The position numbers and the translations under genes are program-made. A stretch of 64,000 nt of DNA. Source: Rhodopirellula sp. P2. GTDB taxonomy: Bacteria; Planctomycetota; Planctomycetia; Pirellulales; Pirellulaceae. The notes under the pieces were generated by a model. That model made no database searches and was not told where the DNA came from. It was given only the letters and a program-made list of their open reading frames with translations. Location: NCBI RefSeq assembly GCF_028768465.1, contig NZ_CP118225.1, positions 5,561,001-5,625,000 on the forward strand. The letters are read 5' to 3'. Positions 1 through 8,983 of this stretch are shown here, piece by piece (within the stretch, counting starts at the first letter, position 1; the number at the start of each line of letters is the position of its first letter).

Positions 1-2
1 CC

Positions 3-902
3 TGGACATTTGACTTGCGAGACTTGTCGGACGACGGCACCGTGAACGGGTTGGCTCCCGGAGCAAGCGTGCAGATTTTCACAACTGCCAAGGACGGCTT
101 TGATCTCGGGAAACCACATGTGGTCCGTGGCGAAGTGGTGCGTCTGGAAGTCGTGACCCCGGAAACATTGCTGGCAACCTTGGAACGTCGCGAACTGGAA
201 TTCCGCTCGCGATTGGAACAAGCGATCGACGAGACGCAACGCCTGCGTCAAAGCTTGGTCGCCGTTCAAAACGATGCGATCGATGTGCTGCAGTTTGCGG
301 AACAGGAAACCGGTTCCGAATCAGAAGGTGAGGCGGTTGATTCGGACGAGGCTGAGTCCCCAGACGAATCCGGTGCTGCGGACGATGCCAGCGAAGAAAC
401 GGATGGCGAAGAAAACGCCCGAGCACGCCAACGCGTTCAATTGCGAATCCGCCAAGCCGAACTGCAGGCCACCAAGTCGACGGAAGAGTTGGCTGGGATT
501 GTCATCGGTCTAGAAGATCTGTTGCTCGAAATGGTCCAGAACCGAGTGGACTCGGTCGACCGACGCGAACGATTGGAAGATGGCGTTCGCAATCCCTTGT
601 CCAAGGTGGTGACGGAACCCTTGCCGCTTTTGCAGCGTCAAATCACTTCGATGGAGCAGGTTTTGATGGCGGAGGAGGCGACGGAATCGCCTGCTGCGGA
701 AATGACGGACGCAGCGACAGCGGCAATTGCGACGACGGACGAAGTGCTTTTGTCACTCAACGCCGTCTTGGAAAAGATGCTGGACCTAGAAAGTTTCAAC
801 GAAATTCTGGATTTGGTCCGAGGCTTGATCAGCGATCAGGAAGAATTGATCGAGCAAACCGAAGAAACTCGAAACCAGCAGGTCCAGGATCTGTTCAAGT
901 AA
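3..902 (+). CDS. C-terminal part of a large coiled-coil protein (5' end outside window)
   Basis: The reading frame is open from the first bases of the window, so this is the C-terminal 299 residues of a longer gene; the TTG at 15 is not a convincing start. The visible part begins with a short beta-rich piece (PGASVQIF, DGFDLGKPHVVRGEVVRLEV). A long charged coiled-coil region follows (from about residue 50), broken by an acidic Glu/Asp/Ser stretch around residues 105-140. The arrangement resembles the end of planctomycete proteins encoded beside MoxR/BatA/VWA clusters, but that likeness is from memory. The next gene starts 103 bp downstream on the same strand, so the two are probably co-transcribed. 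No enzymatic motif is visible and the function is unknown. Confidence 0.75.
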   Translation, partial: WTFDLRDLSDDGTVNGLAPGASVQIFTTAKDGFDLGKPHVVRGEVVRLEVVTPETLLATLERRELEFRSRLEQAIDETQRLRQSLVAVQNDAIDVLQFAEQETGSESEGEAVDSDEAESPDESGAADDASEETDGEENARARQRVQLRIRQAELQATKSTEELAGIVIGLEDLLLEMVQNRVDSVDRRERLEDGVRNPLSKVVTEPLPLLQRQITSMEQVLMAEEATESPAAEMTDAATAAIATTDEVLLSLNAVLEKMLDLESFNEILDLVRGLISDQEELIEQTEETRNQQVQDLFK

Positions 903-1005
903 GAACGCAGTCGTCGGGAAATCGGTGTCTGGCACCCTGTCCCCGTGCCACCCTGTCCCCGAACCTTGCCCAGCGACGATCCCCGCGGATGGAAACTCCA
1001 ATCCT

Positions 1006-2949
1006 ATGAACAACGATTGCATGAACCAGGCTGACCGCACGCACCGCTTCGTTCCTACGCTTGGAAGTGTTCGGATCTGGCCCGTTTGTCAGTCCGCCTG
1101 CTTGCTGGGGTTGGTTGCGACCATCGTGGCCCTGTCGATCCCGGCGCCCCCGGCCTCGGCTCAATCGTCCACGGGCGACGAAGTCACCACGCTGGCATCG
1201 CGCCAGTCCAGCGTCGCCACCCGCTACGAGCGTCTCGAAGAACTGCTGCTGCGATTGGCGGACATGGAAGCCAGCGAGAACCCGGAACGCTCCGCGTTGC
1301 TCCGCCGCGTTGCCAAACAATCTCGCGAACGCTTCGTGCTGGAGAAACTTCGTGGCGCCGGCAAGATGATCGGCGACGGCCAACTGTCCAAAGCAATGAC
1401 AGATCAAAAATCCGCCACCGATGAACTGCAATCGATCCTGAAACTGCTGATGAGTGAAGATCGCAGTTCGCGAATTCGAGATGAGAAGAAACGCATCTCT
1501 GATTTGATCAAACAACTTCGCTTGACCGAACGCAATGAACGCAGCGTTCGGGCTCGAACCGAAAACGGTGTCGAGATGAGCGAAGTCGAAAAGGAGCAAA
1601 AGGCGATTGCGGAACGAGCCGAGCAACTCCGCAAAGAACTGGAGGACGAATTGCCCGCGTCGGAAGCCGAGGCTTCGGACAGCGAATCGCAAGCAGACCA
1701 AGAAAAGGGGGCCGAAAGCGAGCCGGACAACAAGAGCGTCCCGAAACCGGGTGAGCAAGAACCGGGTGAACCGCAACCGACGGAACAAGAATCAGGCAAA
1801 CAAGAACCGGGAACAGAAAGCAGCAGCGATCAACCCCGTCAAAGCGACCAGCCAAACGAAGGTTCCGAGAAGCCACCTGAAACCGGTGGCGAACCCCAGG
1901 ATGCGTCCGAACAAGGGGAACAACCCGAAGGCGAAAAGGGATCCCCCGAGGGCGAACCCTCCCCAGAGGAGTCTGCCGACGAAGACTCGGAGGCCGAGAA
2001 GGGTGAGCAGTCACCGTCCGGCGAGCAACCATCCCAAGACGCTCAAAAGCCATCGGGAGAACAACCATCCGGCCAGCAGCAGTCTTCTTCTCAACAACAA
2101 CCGCCTAAACCTCAGTCACCTCAAGAACAAGCCGAGGAACAATTGCAGCGGGCAATTGAGCGGATGAAAGAGGCTCAGGACAAACTGGCTCAGAACGACC
2201 GACAAGAAGCAACCAAGCAACAGCGACAAGCCGAGGAGGAACTGCGTCGCGCAATCGACCGACTCGAAAAGATCCTTCGTCAACTTCGCGAAGAAGAGAT
2301 GGAACGCGAACTGGCCAAGCTGGAAGCTCGCTTGCGAAAAATGGCAGCGATGCAATCCGCCGTGCTGGACCAAACCCTCCAACTGGCAAAGACCCCCGAA
2401 GTGCAACGCAACCGCGCGACCGACTTGAAGGCCGGTGACCTGGCTTTTGAGGAGCAAAAAATCACTCTCGAAGCCGACCGTGCGATGTTGCTGCTGCGAG
2501 AAGAAGGCTCAAGTGTCGCGTTCCCGGAAGTCGTCTCCCAACTGCGGGAAGACACCGTGCGGGTTTCGACTCGTTTGGGGCAGAGCAAGATCGATCTGGT
2601 CACCCAAGGTCTCCAAACCGACATTTTGGCGGCGTTGGAGGAAATGATTGCGGCTTTGGCCCAAGCCCAACGTGACCTGGAAAAAAAGAAACAACAGGAA
2701 CAACAGGGCGATGGCGGGGGGCAACCTTCGGGTTCTGGCGAAGAACCCCTTGTCCAGAAGTTGGCAGAGCTAAAATTGATTCGAACCATGCAAACTCGCA
2801 TCCAGGGGTCCACGGACCGCTATGCTAGTTTGTCGGATGACAAAGCAACTTCTGCCGAAGATGTCTTGCCATTGCTCCGCGATTTGTCGCAAAGACAGGA
2901 TCGGCTGTATCAGATCACACGCGATTTGGTGACCGAGCGGAACAAGTAG
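1006..2949 (+). CDS. Exported low-complexity Glu/Gln/Pro/Ser-rich coiled-coil protein
   Basis: The protein has 647 residues from the ATG at 1006. A GTG at 925 would add 27 residues ahead of the export signal and is less likely. The N-terminus has a late hydrophobic segment (LLGLVATIVALSI) followed by a PASAQ cleavage-like site, so it is probably exported. Residues about 50-200 are helical and charged. About 210-375 is low-complexity, rich in Glu, Gln, Pro, Ser and Gly with loose EQEPGE-type repeats. A second coiled coil rich in Glu, Gln and Arg follows (about 375-470). The C-terminus is helical again. It lies between two other helical proteins on the same strand, probably in one operon. No known domain is recognised; a structural or scaffold role in the envelope is only a guess. 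Confidence 0.8.
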   Translation: MNNDCMNQADRTHRFVPTLGSVRIWPVCQSACLLGLVATIVALSIPAPPASAQSSTGDEVTTLASRQSSVATRYERLEELLLRLADMEASENPERSALLRRVAKQSRERFVLEKLRGAGKMIGDGQLSKAMTDQKSATDELQSILKLLMSEDRSSRIRDEKKRISDLIKQLRLTERNERSVRARTENGVEMSEVEKEQKAIAERAEQLRKELEDELPASEAEASDSESQADQEKGAESEPDNKSVPKPGEQEPGEPQPTEQESGKQEPGTESSSDQPRQSDQPNEGSEKPPETGGEPQDASEQGEQPEGEKGSPEGEPSPEESADEDSEAEKGEQSPSGEQPSQDAQKPSGEQPSGQQQSSSQQQPPKPQSPQEQAEEQLQRAIERMKEAQDKLAQNDRQEATKQQRQAEEELRRAIDRLEKILRQLREEEMERELAKLEARLRKMAAMQSAVLDQTLQLAKTPEVQRNRATDLKAGDLAFEEQKITLEADRAMLLLREEGSSVAFPEVVSQLREDTVRVSTRLGQSKIDLVTQGLQTDILAALEEMIAALAQAQRDLEKKKQQEQQGDGGGQPSGSGEEPLVQKLAELKLIRTMQTRIQGSTDRYASLSDDKATSAEDVLPLLRDLSQRQDRLYQITRDLVTERNK

Positions 2950-2986
2950 GGAACCACGTCCCGAGACCTTGATTGGACCATTGCTG

Positions 2987-4207
2987 ATGAGAATTCGTTT
3001 CGCTGCTGCGATCTGGACACTGGTGCCCGCTTCCTTTGCGGCGTCGCCAGCGATGGCCGAAATCGGTCCCCCTGCGGAACTCGCCGTCGTCTCCACCGCG
3101 ATCCAATCTCCCTTCCCAGCGAACACCCCGTCCGCCTTCATTCGTTCCGCTCCTGTTCAGATCATCCCCGAATCAGAAGCCGAACCGCTCGAATCCAATT
3201 CGCCCACCCACAACGGCCTGAAGAGTGGTGCCGATTGGCCACTGCGAGATTCAGACGAGATGGCGCAGCAACTTCGCGCGACCCTGGATGCGCTCGGCGT
3301 GGCACCGGACTTGTTGGATCAAGCCGCAGAGAATTTTTTGGTGGGAGTTCAACGCGACGACATCGAACCACTCAATGCTTGGGTCGATGCAGCGTCCGAA
3401 CAATTCGATGTGCTGTCCGAATTGATGAGTCGTCTGAACGGCGATTTGTTGACCACCGCCCGAGCGATGGACCCCAGTGGGCCGGATTACGCACTGGTGG
3501 AATCGATGCCCAACGAACTGCGAGCCGCCCTGCGGACTTGGATCGGTCGCGAATTGGCGCGGGCTCGTTACTACGACGAAGCCCTGCCGATCTTTGCCGA
3601 AGTCGATCCGATGGTCTGCCCCGATCCCGCAACGCTGCTGTTCTATCGCGGTGCCTGCTACCACGCCCAGCTCAAAGTCAAAGACGCTCTGTCTGACCTG
3701 CGTCGACTGCTGCAACGCAAGGATGAGATTCCTGCTCGTTACGCTCGCACCGCCGAGATGATGGTCGCGGATATCAAACCGCTCAAGAAAGATTCACTCG
3801 ACGAAATTTCGCGGTTGATGAGCGATGTGACGCGCCGCCTGGATCTAGGACGCGCCGACGAAGCCACCCAAGAACGTGAGCAAGAGGTCATCGACAAATT
3901 GACCAAGCTGATCGACAAGATCGAAGAAGAGCAGCAGAAGCAACAACAACAGCAGGAGCAACAACAAAATGCCAGTGGAAACGGTGGCCAAAGCGACGGG
4001 CAAGCGTCACCGATGGACGACAGCCGCATCGCCGGTGCGAGTGGCCAAGGGGACGCGGACCGCAAGAAAATCGACGACCAGAATGGCTGGGGAAATCTGC
4101 CGCCCGCCGAACGTCAAGAATCGCTGCAGCAAATCAGCCGCGACCTGCCAACGCATTACCGCGAAGCGATCGAAGCCTACTTCCGAAAATTGGCCACGCA
4201 AAAGTGA
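2987..4207 (+). CDS. Exported helical protein, TPR-like, with Gln-rich C-terminus
   Basis: The protein has 406 residues from the ATG at 2987; a TTG at 2969 is the longer alternative. The N-terminus MRIRFAAAIWTLVPASFAAS followed by PAMA is a clear signal peptide. The middle holds helical repeats. Around residues 180-255 the text ALPIFAEVDP, FYRGACYHAQLKVKDALSDL looks like tetratricopeptide repeats. A poly-Gln/Glu segment (about 315-330) and a Gly/Ser linker come before a short conserved-looking end (LPPAERQESLQQISRDLPTH). The gene follows the upstream Gln/Glu-rich gene by 37 bp and closes the three-gene run. The last segment resembles the end of planctomycete proteins encoded next to VWA genes. 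The exact role is unknown. Confidence 0.8.
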   Translation: MRIRFAAAIWTLVPASFAASPAMAEIGPPAELAVVSTAIQSPFPANTPSAFIRSAPVQIIPESEAEPLESNSPTHNGLKSGADWPLRDSDEMAQQLRATLDALGVAPDLLDQAAENFLVGVQRDDIEPLNAWVDAASEQFDVLSELMSRLNGDLLTTARAMDPSGPDYALVESMPNELRAALRTWIGRELARARYYDEALPIFAEVDPMVCPDPATLLFYRGACYHAQLKVKDALSDLRRLLQRKDEIPARYARTAEMMVADIKPLKKDSLDEISRLMSDVTRRLDLGRADEATQEREQEVIDKLTKLIDKIEEEQQKQQQQQEQQQNASGNGGQSDGQASPMDDSRIAGASGQGDADRKKIDDQNGWGNLPPAERQESLQQISRDLPTHYREAIEAYFRKLATQK

Positions 4208-4276
4208 AGCCCACCCGGCTTCCAAGCCCGTCAAAATGAAAACCCGACGCGTCAGCAAGGCTGTTGCTGAAATGCC

Positions 4277-5553
4277 CGACGACGGCCCCATCCGGGGCGA
4301 CCATTTTTTTTCCATGATCACTCTCGGTGCTACCGCCCTGAGCTAGGAACGGCGGCCCCTTCCGGGGCGAAGATAAACTTGGGTTGCCCCAAGGCTTCCG
4401 TCGCTCCGCGACTGATTGTGTCTGTCCGAGGGAACCAACAACCGCGGAGCGGTGACATCCGTCAGCCTCGGGTTTTCAACCCGAGGTCGCGAGCGTCCCT
4501 CACCACGCTCGACAAGCCGCGGAGCGGCGACAGGTGGCGAGCGATGGGATGGGGGATCGATTGAAAAAGTGAAATTGTAAATTGTAAATTGCAAAATCCC
4601 GGCGGTTGATACGATCAGCCGATGGGCGACAGCCCACGGTTACCGAAGGCGAACCGAACCTGATCGAGTTCCGGTCGGACATCGATCACGAGCACCGCTT
4701 CGCTGAGCGCGAGCACGAGAACGACGCGTCTGCGAGGCTCATGCGACTTGCCCGACGGCGGCCCCTTCCGGGGCGAGGATAAACTTGGGTTGCCCCAAGG
4801 CTTTCGGCTTCCGTCGCTCCGCGACTGATTGTGTCTGTTCGAGGGATCCAACAACCGCGGAGCGGTGACATCCGTCAGCCTCGGGTTTTCAACCCGAGGT
4901 CGCGAGCGTCCCTCACCACGCTCGACAAGCCGCGGAGCGGCGACAGGTGGCGAGCGATGGGATGGGGGATCGATTGAAAAAGTGAAATTGTAAATTGTAA
5001 ATTGCAAAATCCCGGCGGTTGATACGATCAGCCGATGGGCGACAGCCCACGGTTACCGAAGGCGAACCGAACCTGATCGAGTTCCGGTCGGACATCGATC
5101 ACGAGCACCGCTTCGCTGAGCGCGAGCACGAGAACGACGCGTCTGCGAGGCTCATGCGACTTGCCCGACGGCGGCCCCTTCCGGGGCGAGGATAAACTTG
5201 GGTTGCCCCAAGGCTTTCGGCTTCCGTCGCTCCGCGACTGATTGTGTCTGTTCGAGGGATCCAACAACCGCGGAGCGGTGACATCCGTCAGCCTCGGGTT
5301 TTCAACCCGAGGTCGCGAGCGTCCCTCACCACGCTCGACAAGCCGCGGAGCGGCGACAGGTGGCGAGCGATGGGATGGGGGATCGATTGAAAAAGTGAAA
5401 TTGTAAATTGTAAATTGCAAAATCCCGGCGGTTGATACGATCAGCCATTCGGCGATCGCCCACGGTTACCGAAGGCGAACCGAACCTGATCGAGTTCCGG
5501 TCGGACATCGATCACGAGCACGAGCACCGCTTCGCTGAGCACGAGCACGCCAA
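4277..5553. repeat. Composite palindromic repeat, three tandem copies (406/413 bp period)
   Basis: This fills most of the 1.4-kb gap between genes. Using GCCCCTTCCGGGGC as anchor, copies begin at 4355, 4761 and 5174, so the periods are 406 and 413 bp; the first copy lacks 7 bp near the word GGCTTTCGGCTTCC. Copies two and three are almost identical for about 400 bp. Each unit is a chain of small hairpin words: GCCCCTTCCGGGGC, CTTGGGTTGCCCCAAG, CGTCGCTCCGCGACTG, AACCGCGGAGCGGTGAC, CCTCGGGTTTTCAACCCGAG and GCCGCGGAGCGGC. An AT-rich word (AAATTGTAAATTG) and a CGAGCACGAG-type tail follow. Related units occur at 25655-26915 and, inverted, at 33724-34320. No transposase or stable gene is seen inside. 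Sense of origin and mobility is unknown. Confidence 0.9.
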
Positions 5554-5627
5554 CATCCAAGAACCGGAATAGCACAAGACGCCAGCCACGTCGCGACCAG
5601 CATCCATCCCCCCCAACCCATTCCCAA

Positions 5628-6623
5628 TCAGATCTTGATCTTCGGCGGGGGCGGCAACTCTTCGATCGATCCTTCTTCGCTCAGTTCATCCTCTCGGATT
5701 GCTTCTTCCGAACCTGCGGCGTTGGCTTCTTCGGGCGAAGGTGCCAAGGTCGGTTCGTTGGACATCCTCTCCTGTGTTTGCGAAGGCTCCCCAGCGATGG
5801 GAACCTCCGACTCCGGCAAGATGGATTGAGACTGCGAAAGAACCACGAGAGCGTCGCGTGTCTCAGCGAACCCGTCCAATCGGGCGATGCGGCCAAGCTG
5901 GCCATTGGTGGTGACGCCTCGGTACGCCTGCGCGGCGGACTCAATCGTTGCCGCTGCTTCACCGGTCATCGAACCGTCGGTGGTGACTTGGGCATTGTCG
6001 GTGACTTGCCGCAATGCATCGACCTGCAAATAGTCCCACCAAATGTCGCCGTCATCGATTGTGTTCAAAGCCGCGGCGAGACGTTCGACTCCTTCGGCCA
6101 GCTGCGTCGCGACATCAAACGCGGGTCCTGGGACGGGTGGGTAGGCCGCGACGATGGGATCTGATGAAGATGCCAACCCGGACGGGGACGCCAATCCAGA
6201 CGGGTACGCCAGTTCGGGCGCGTAGGGCTGAGGCGCCGGTAGGCTGAGTCGAAATCCAGGGGTGTTGATTTCAACACGCCCGAGCGAGGGAGACCGATAG
6301 ACCGGCGAAGCCACCATGACCGGGGGTGCGGGGGGGAACGGCAGCACCGGAATGGCCGGGCCGATTGGGGCAGCGCCGCGATAGCGATAGAGCGGATCAC
6401 GATAGGAACCCGGCCTCACGGGTGGTGGCCCGACCGGAACAACGGCCCCGGGACCAGTTAAAAACGGGGGCGGCACAAGGTAGCCAGGAGCTCGGTAAGC
6501 AGGTCCATAGAATCCAAAGCCGGCGCCCGGCCCCCCACGGTAGCGGGCAACGACAGGCTGAGCGTCCGCTGTCGGCGCAAAGACGCCGAATATCAAGGCC
6601 GAAGCAACTAAAAATCGCCGCAT
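5628..6623 (-). CDS. Exported Pro/Gly/Tyr-rich protein of unknown function
   Basis: The protein has 331 residues and starts at an ATG. The N-terminus MRRFLVASALIFGVFAPTAD is a signal peptide, with a probable cut near ADAQP. Residues about 25-150 are rich in Pro, Gly, Tyr and Arg (GGPGAGFGFYGPAYRAPGY, then VPPPF and PVGPPPVRPG). This composition is typical of low-complexity surface proteins. A more regular helical segment follows (about 165-250; FDVATQLAEGVERLAAALN, then DYLQVDALRQVT). The end is acidic (SEEAIREDELSEEGSIEEL) and closes on PPPPKIKI. It stands alone, with repeats downstream and a divergent oxidoreductase gene upstream. It may be a cell-surface or envelope protein, but no family was recognised. 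Confidence 0.8.
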   Translation of the reverse strand: MRRFLVASALIFGVFAPTADAQPVVARYRGGPGAGFGFYGPAYRAPGYLVPPPFLTGPGAVVPVGPPPVRPGSYRDPLYRYRGAAPIGPAIPVLPFPPAPPVMVASPVYRSPSLGRVEINTPGFRLSLPAPQPYAPELAYPSGLASPSGLASSSDPIVAAYPPVPGPAFDVATQLAEGVERLAAALNTIDDGDIWWDYLQVDALRQVTDNAQVTTDGSMTGEAAATIESAAQAYRGVTTNGQLGRIARLDGFAETRDALVVLSQSQSILPESEVPIAGEPSQTQERMSNEPTLAPSPEEANAAGSEEAIREDELSEEGSIEELPPPPKIKI

Positions 6624-6925
6624 GTCACTGCTCTGTTCTCGTTGGAAGGAAAGATCCGCTTGTCTCCATTTTAGTTCACAAAACCATTGACTTGCGGATC
6701 AAAATCAGTCACCCGATGAACCCAGGTGTGTGATCTCGGGTATAATTGCCTCCATACCTCGACGCAGTTTGCCTGAACCTCAGCTTTTGACTCCCGGTTC
6801 GAGTCCTTGAAATGAAGCTGGTGTCGGTGGCCAGCGGTCCTGGATCCCACCTCGTTTCCAACCTCTCGCGGATCTCCTGACCCCATCGGGAACCGCTCAA
6901 CACGTATTGCTACAGGAAGTCTCTG
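6624..6925. other. Divergent intergenic region
   Basis: This 302-bp region separates the minus-strand exported protein gene from the plus-strand oxidoreductase gene, so it should hold promoters for both. The one clear signal is a perfect TATAAT at 6741-6746. No RNA gene or repeat was recognised in it. Confidence 0.5.
6741..6746 (+). promoter_or_regulatory. Candidate -10 box upstream of the oxidoreductase gene
   Basis: A perfect TATAAT lies about 180 bp before the ATG at 6926. No good -35 hexamer sits 16-18 bp upstream (the bases there read GAACCC), and the match could be chance. Only transcript mapping would settle it. Confidence 0.3.
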
Positions 6926-8278
6926 ATGCCACAGCCGAAGCCAACCGTTTCCAAAGAAGCCAGTCGCACCATCGATGCGAGTCGTCGTTCGTTCCTCAAG
7001 GATTCAGGTCTGATCGCAGGGACCACGCTGGCCGGCAGCACGCTCGCAGGCGTCTCCATTCCCAACGCTCATGCGGCCGGTGACGATGTCATCCGCTTCG
7101 TCGTGATTGGTTGCGGTGGTCGTGGCACCGGTGCCGCTGCCAACATCATGTCCACCAAGGGCAACGTGAAGTTGGTCGCCGTGGCCGATGCGTTCGGCAA
7201 CAAAGCGGAAGGAACCATCAACGGCTTGACTCGCAAGTTCGGCGACAAGGTTGCCGTTCCACCCGAGAACGTCTTCACCGGATTGGACGGCTACAAAGCT
7301 GCCATCGACGTCGATTGCGACTTGGTCGTCATCGCAACGCCTCCCGGATTCAAACCGCAACAATTCGAATACGCGGTCAACAAGGGACGTCACATCTTCA
7401 TGGAAAAACCCGTTGCCACCGATGCTGCTGGCGTCAAACGAGTTTTGAAAGCCGTGGAAGAGTCGAAGAAGAAGAACCTGATGGTTGGCGTTGGCTTGCA
7501 ACGTCGTCACGAACCTCATTACATGCAGTGCATCGAACGCATTCATGACGGTGCGATCGGCGACGTGCTCTCGCAACAGGTTTATTGGAACGGTGGCGGC
7601 ATCTGGTATCGCAACAAGGGCGAAGACCAAACCGAAATGGAATTCCAGTGCAACAACTGGTACCACTTCAACTGGATCGGTGGCGACCAAATCTGTGAGC
7701 AACACATCCACAACTTGGACGTCGGCTGCTGGGTCAAAGGCGAATACCCCGTCGAGTGCAACGGCATGGGCGGTCGTGAGCAACGCATGGGTGGTGACGC
7801 GACCAAGTCACAAATCTTCGACCACACGTTCTGCGAATACACCTTCGCTGACGGATCCAAGATGCACAGCCAAGGCCGCCACTTGGCCGGCGGTTGGAAC
7901 CACGTGGGCGAATTCGCCATCGGCTCCAAGGGTTCCGCCAACCCATCGGGCACAATCATGGGCGAGAACAAATGGTCCTTCGAAGGCAAACGCCTGAACG
8001 GTCACCAACAAGAGCAACACGATTTGATCGAAGCTCTGATGCGTGGCGAGATCTACAACGAAGGCGAGTACGGAGCGAAATCGACGTTCTGTGCGATCCT
8101 CGGTCGCGAAGCTTGCTACTCCGGCAAGATCGTCAAATGGGACGACTTGATGGAAAAGGGCAAGGACCTCTGCCCAGGAATCGACGAGTACACCCTCGAG
8201 TCGACTCCTCCAACCGTTCCCGGCGAAGACGGCAAGTACCCCGTCCCAACGCCCGGCAAGTACTCGCCGTTTGCGTGA
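6926..8278 (+). CDS. Tat-exported Gfo/Idh/MocA-family oxidoreductase
   Basis: The protein has 450 residues. A twin-arginine signal (SRRSFLKDSGLIAGTTLAGS, arginines at 20-21) shows export in folded form. The mature part begins with a Rossmann fold carrying the NAD(P) motif IGCGGRGTGA (about 61-70). The family EKP motif follows in HIFMEKPVATDAAGV (about residue 155), then the C-terminal alpha/beta substrate domain. Members oxidise or reduce sugars and related polyols with bound NAD(P); planctomycetes have many exported paralogues, often linked to sugar use. The substrate cannot be read from sequence. AGGAAG 7 bp upstream of the ATG is a good ribosome-binding site. It is a single gene ending at a strong terminator. 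Confidence 0.95.
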   Translation: MPQPKPTVSKEASRTIDASRRSFLKDSGLIAGTTLAGSTLAGVSIPNAHAAGDDVIRFVVIGCGGRGTGAAANIMSTKGNVKLVAVADAFGNKAEGTINGLTRKFGDKVAVPPENVFTGLDGYKAAIDVDCDLVVIATPPGFKPQQFEYAVNKGRHIFMEKPVATDAAGVKRVLKAVEESKKKNLMVGVGLQRRHEPHYMQCIERIHDGAIGDVLSQQVYWNGGGIWYRNKGEDQTEMEFQCNNWYHFNWIGGDQICEQHIHNLDVGCWVKGEYPVECNGMGGREQRMGGDATKSQIFDHTFCEYTFADGSKMHSQGRHLAGGWNHVGEFAIGSKGSANPSGTIMGENKWSFEGKRLNGHQQEQHDLIEALMRGEIYNEGEYGAKSTFCAILGREACYSGKIVKWDDLMEKGKDLCPGIDEYTLESTPPTVPGEDGKYPVPTPGKYSPFA

Positions 8279-8333
8279 GTTGGAACCAAGTCCTGGCGGG
8301 CTGACAGAGGCCACGTCAACTGAATATTAAAAA

Positions 8334-8369
8334 CAGCCCGAGAGTTCTCTCTCGGGCTGCTTTTTTTTT
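8334..8369. terminator. Strong bidirectional intrinsic terminator
   Basis: A perfect 11-bp stem (CAGCCCGAGAG at 8334-8344, CTCTCGGGCTG at 8349-8359) with a TTCT loop is followed by C and nine T. On the other strand the hairpin is followed by TTTTTAATATT. It lies between the convergent oxidoreductase and NusG-like genes and can serve both. Confidence 0.93.
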
Positions 8370-8407
8370 GAGTCCTGCGGTCCGGTTCCCACCGAACCCG
8401 CGATGCT

Positions 8408-8962
8408 TCAGACAATCTTTTCGACCTGGCAGTCTTCGAGTTTCACGCTGACGCCTTGCTGCATGAACCGGACATAAACCAGCAACCGCGATTCGTTCTC
8501 GCGGCGAATGACGGTTCCCTCGTAACCCGCGAACGTACCGTTTTTCACGCGGACCTTTTGGCCAGGCTCCAGTCGGCTTTCGACTGTGAGAGGCACGCCC
8601 ATCTCGATCAAGCTTTGGATTTGCCGCAGGTCGTCGAGTAAATCGGGGACCTCGAGAATCTCCGACGCCTTCAAAACGGAACCGGTGCAGATCGCTTCGT
8701 AGCGAGCTTGGTCGTCCCCTCGCAGAAAGACATACGTTGCGAACAACGGCACAAAGGATTCACGCAATCGCCCGGCTGGCGAACGAAAACGCTGCTTGAT
8801 CATCGGTGCGTAGTGCGGCACGCCCACCTCACGCAGCTTGCGAATCACCGCCTTTTCCTGGCGAGACTTCGTGTACAGCAACCACCAAGGTGAATCGAGT
8901 GACTCCTCTTGGTCGATCAGATTTTCCGGGTAGCAATCGGGTTCAAAAGGCAGAATGGGCAT
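8408..8962 (-). CDS. NusG-family antitermination factor paralogue (RfaH/UpxY/LoaP-like)
   Basis: The protein has 184 residues, the usual size for specialised NusG paralogues. The N-terminal NGN domain (about 25-115) starts with WWLLYTKSRQEKAVIRKL and carries VPLFATYVFLRG, the typical NGN end strand. The C-terminal KOW domain (about 130-180) reads EPGQKVRVKNGTFAGYEGTV. Such proteins bind RNA polymerase and let it read through pauses or terminators in long operons, often polysaccharide operons. Unlike housekeeping nusG, it is not beside secE or rplK. It follows aroB by 21 bp on the same strand and is probably co-transcribed with it. Its target operon is not visible in this window. Confidence 0.88.
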   Translation of the reverse strand: MPILPFEPDCYPENLIDQEESLDSPWWLLYTKSRQEKAVIRKLREVGVPHYAPMIKQRFRSPAGRLRESFVPLFATYVFLRGDDQARYEAICTGSVLKASEILEVPDLLDDLRQIQSLIEMGVPLTVESRLEPGQKVRVKNGTFAGYEGTVIRRENESRLLVYVRFMQQGVSVKLEDCQVEKIV

Positions 8963-8983
8963 CGAAGTGACAGCGTCCGTGAG

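Noticed and set aside
895-1788. Minus-strand frame of 297 codons opposite the Glu/Gln-rich gene
   Set aside because: A shadow of the low-complexity gene; Phe/Arg/Gly-rich with no start signal.
4615-5420. Two identical minus-strand frames of 130 codons
   Set aside because: They lie wholly in the tandem repeat, and identical copies arise from the repeat period. The residues encode palindromic DNA words and show no protein-like pattern.
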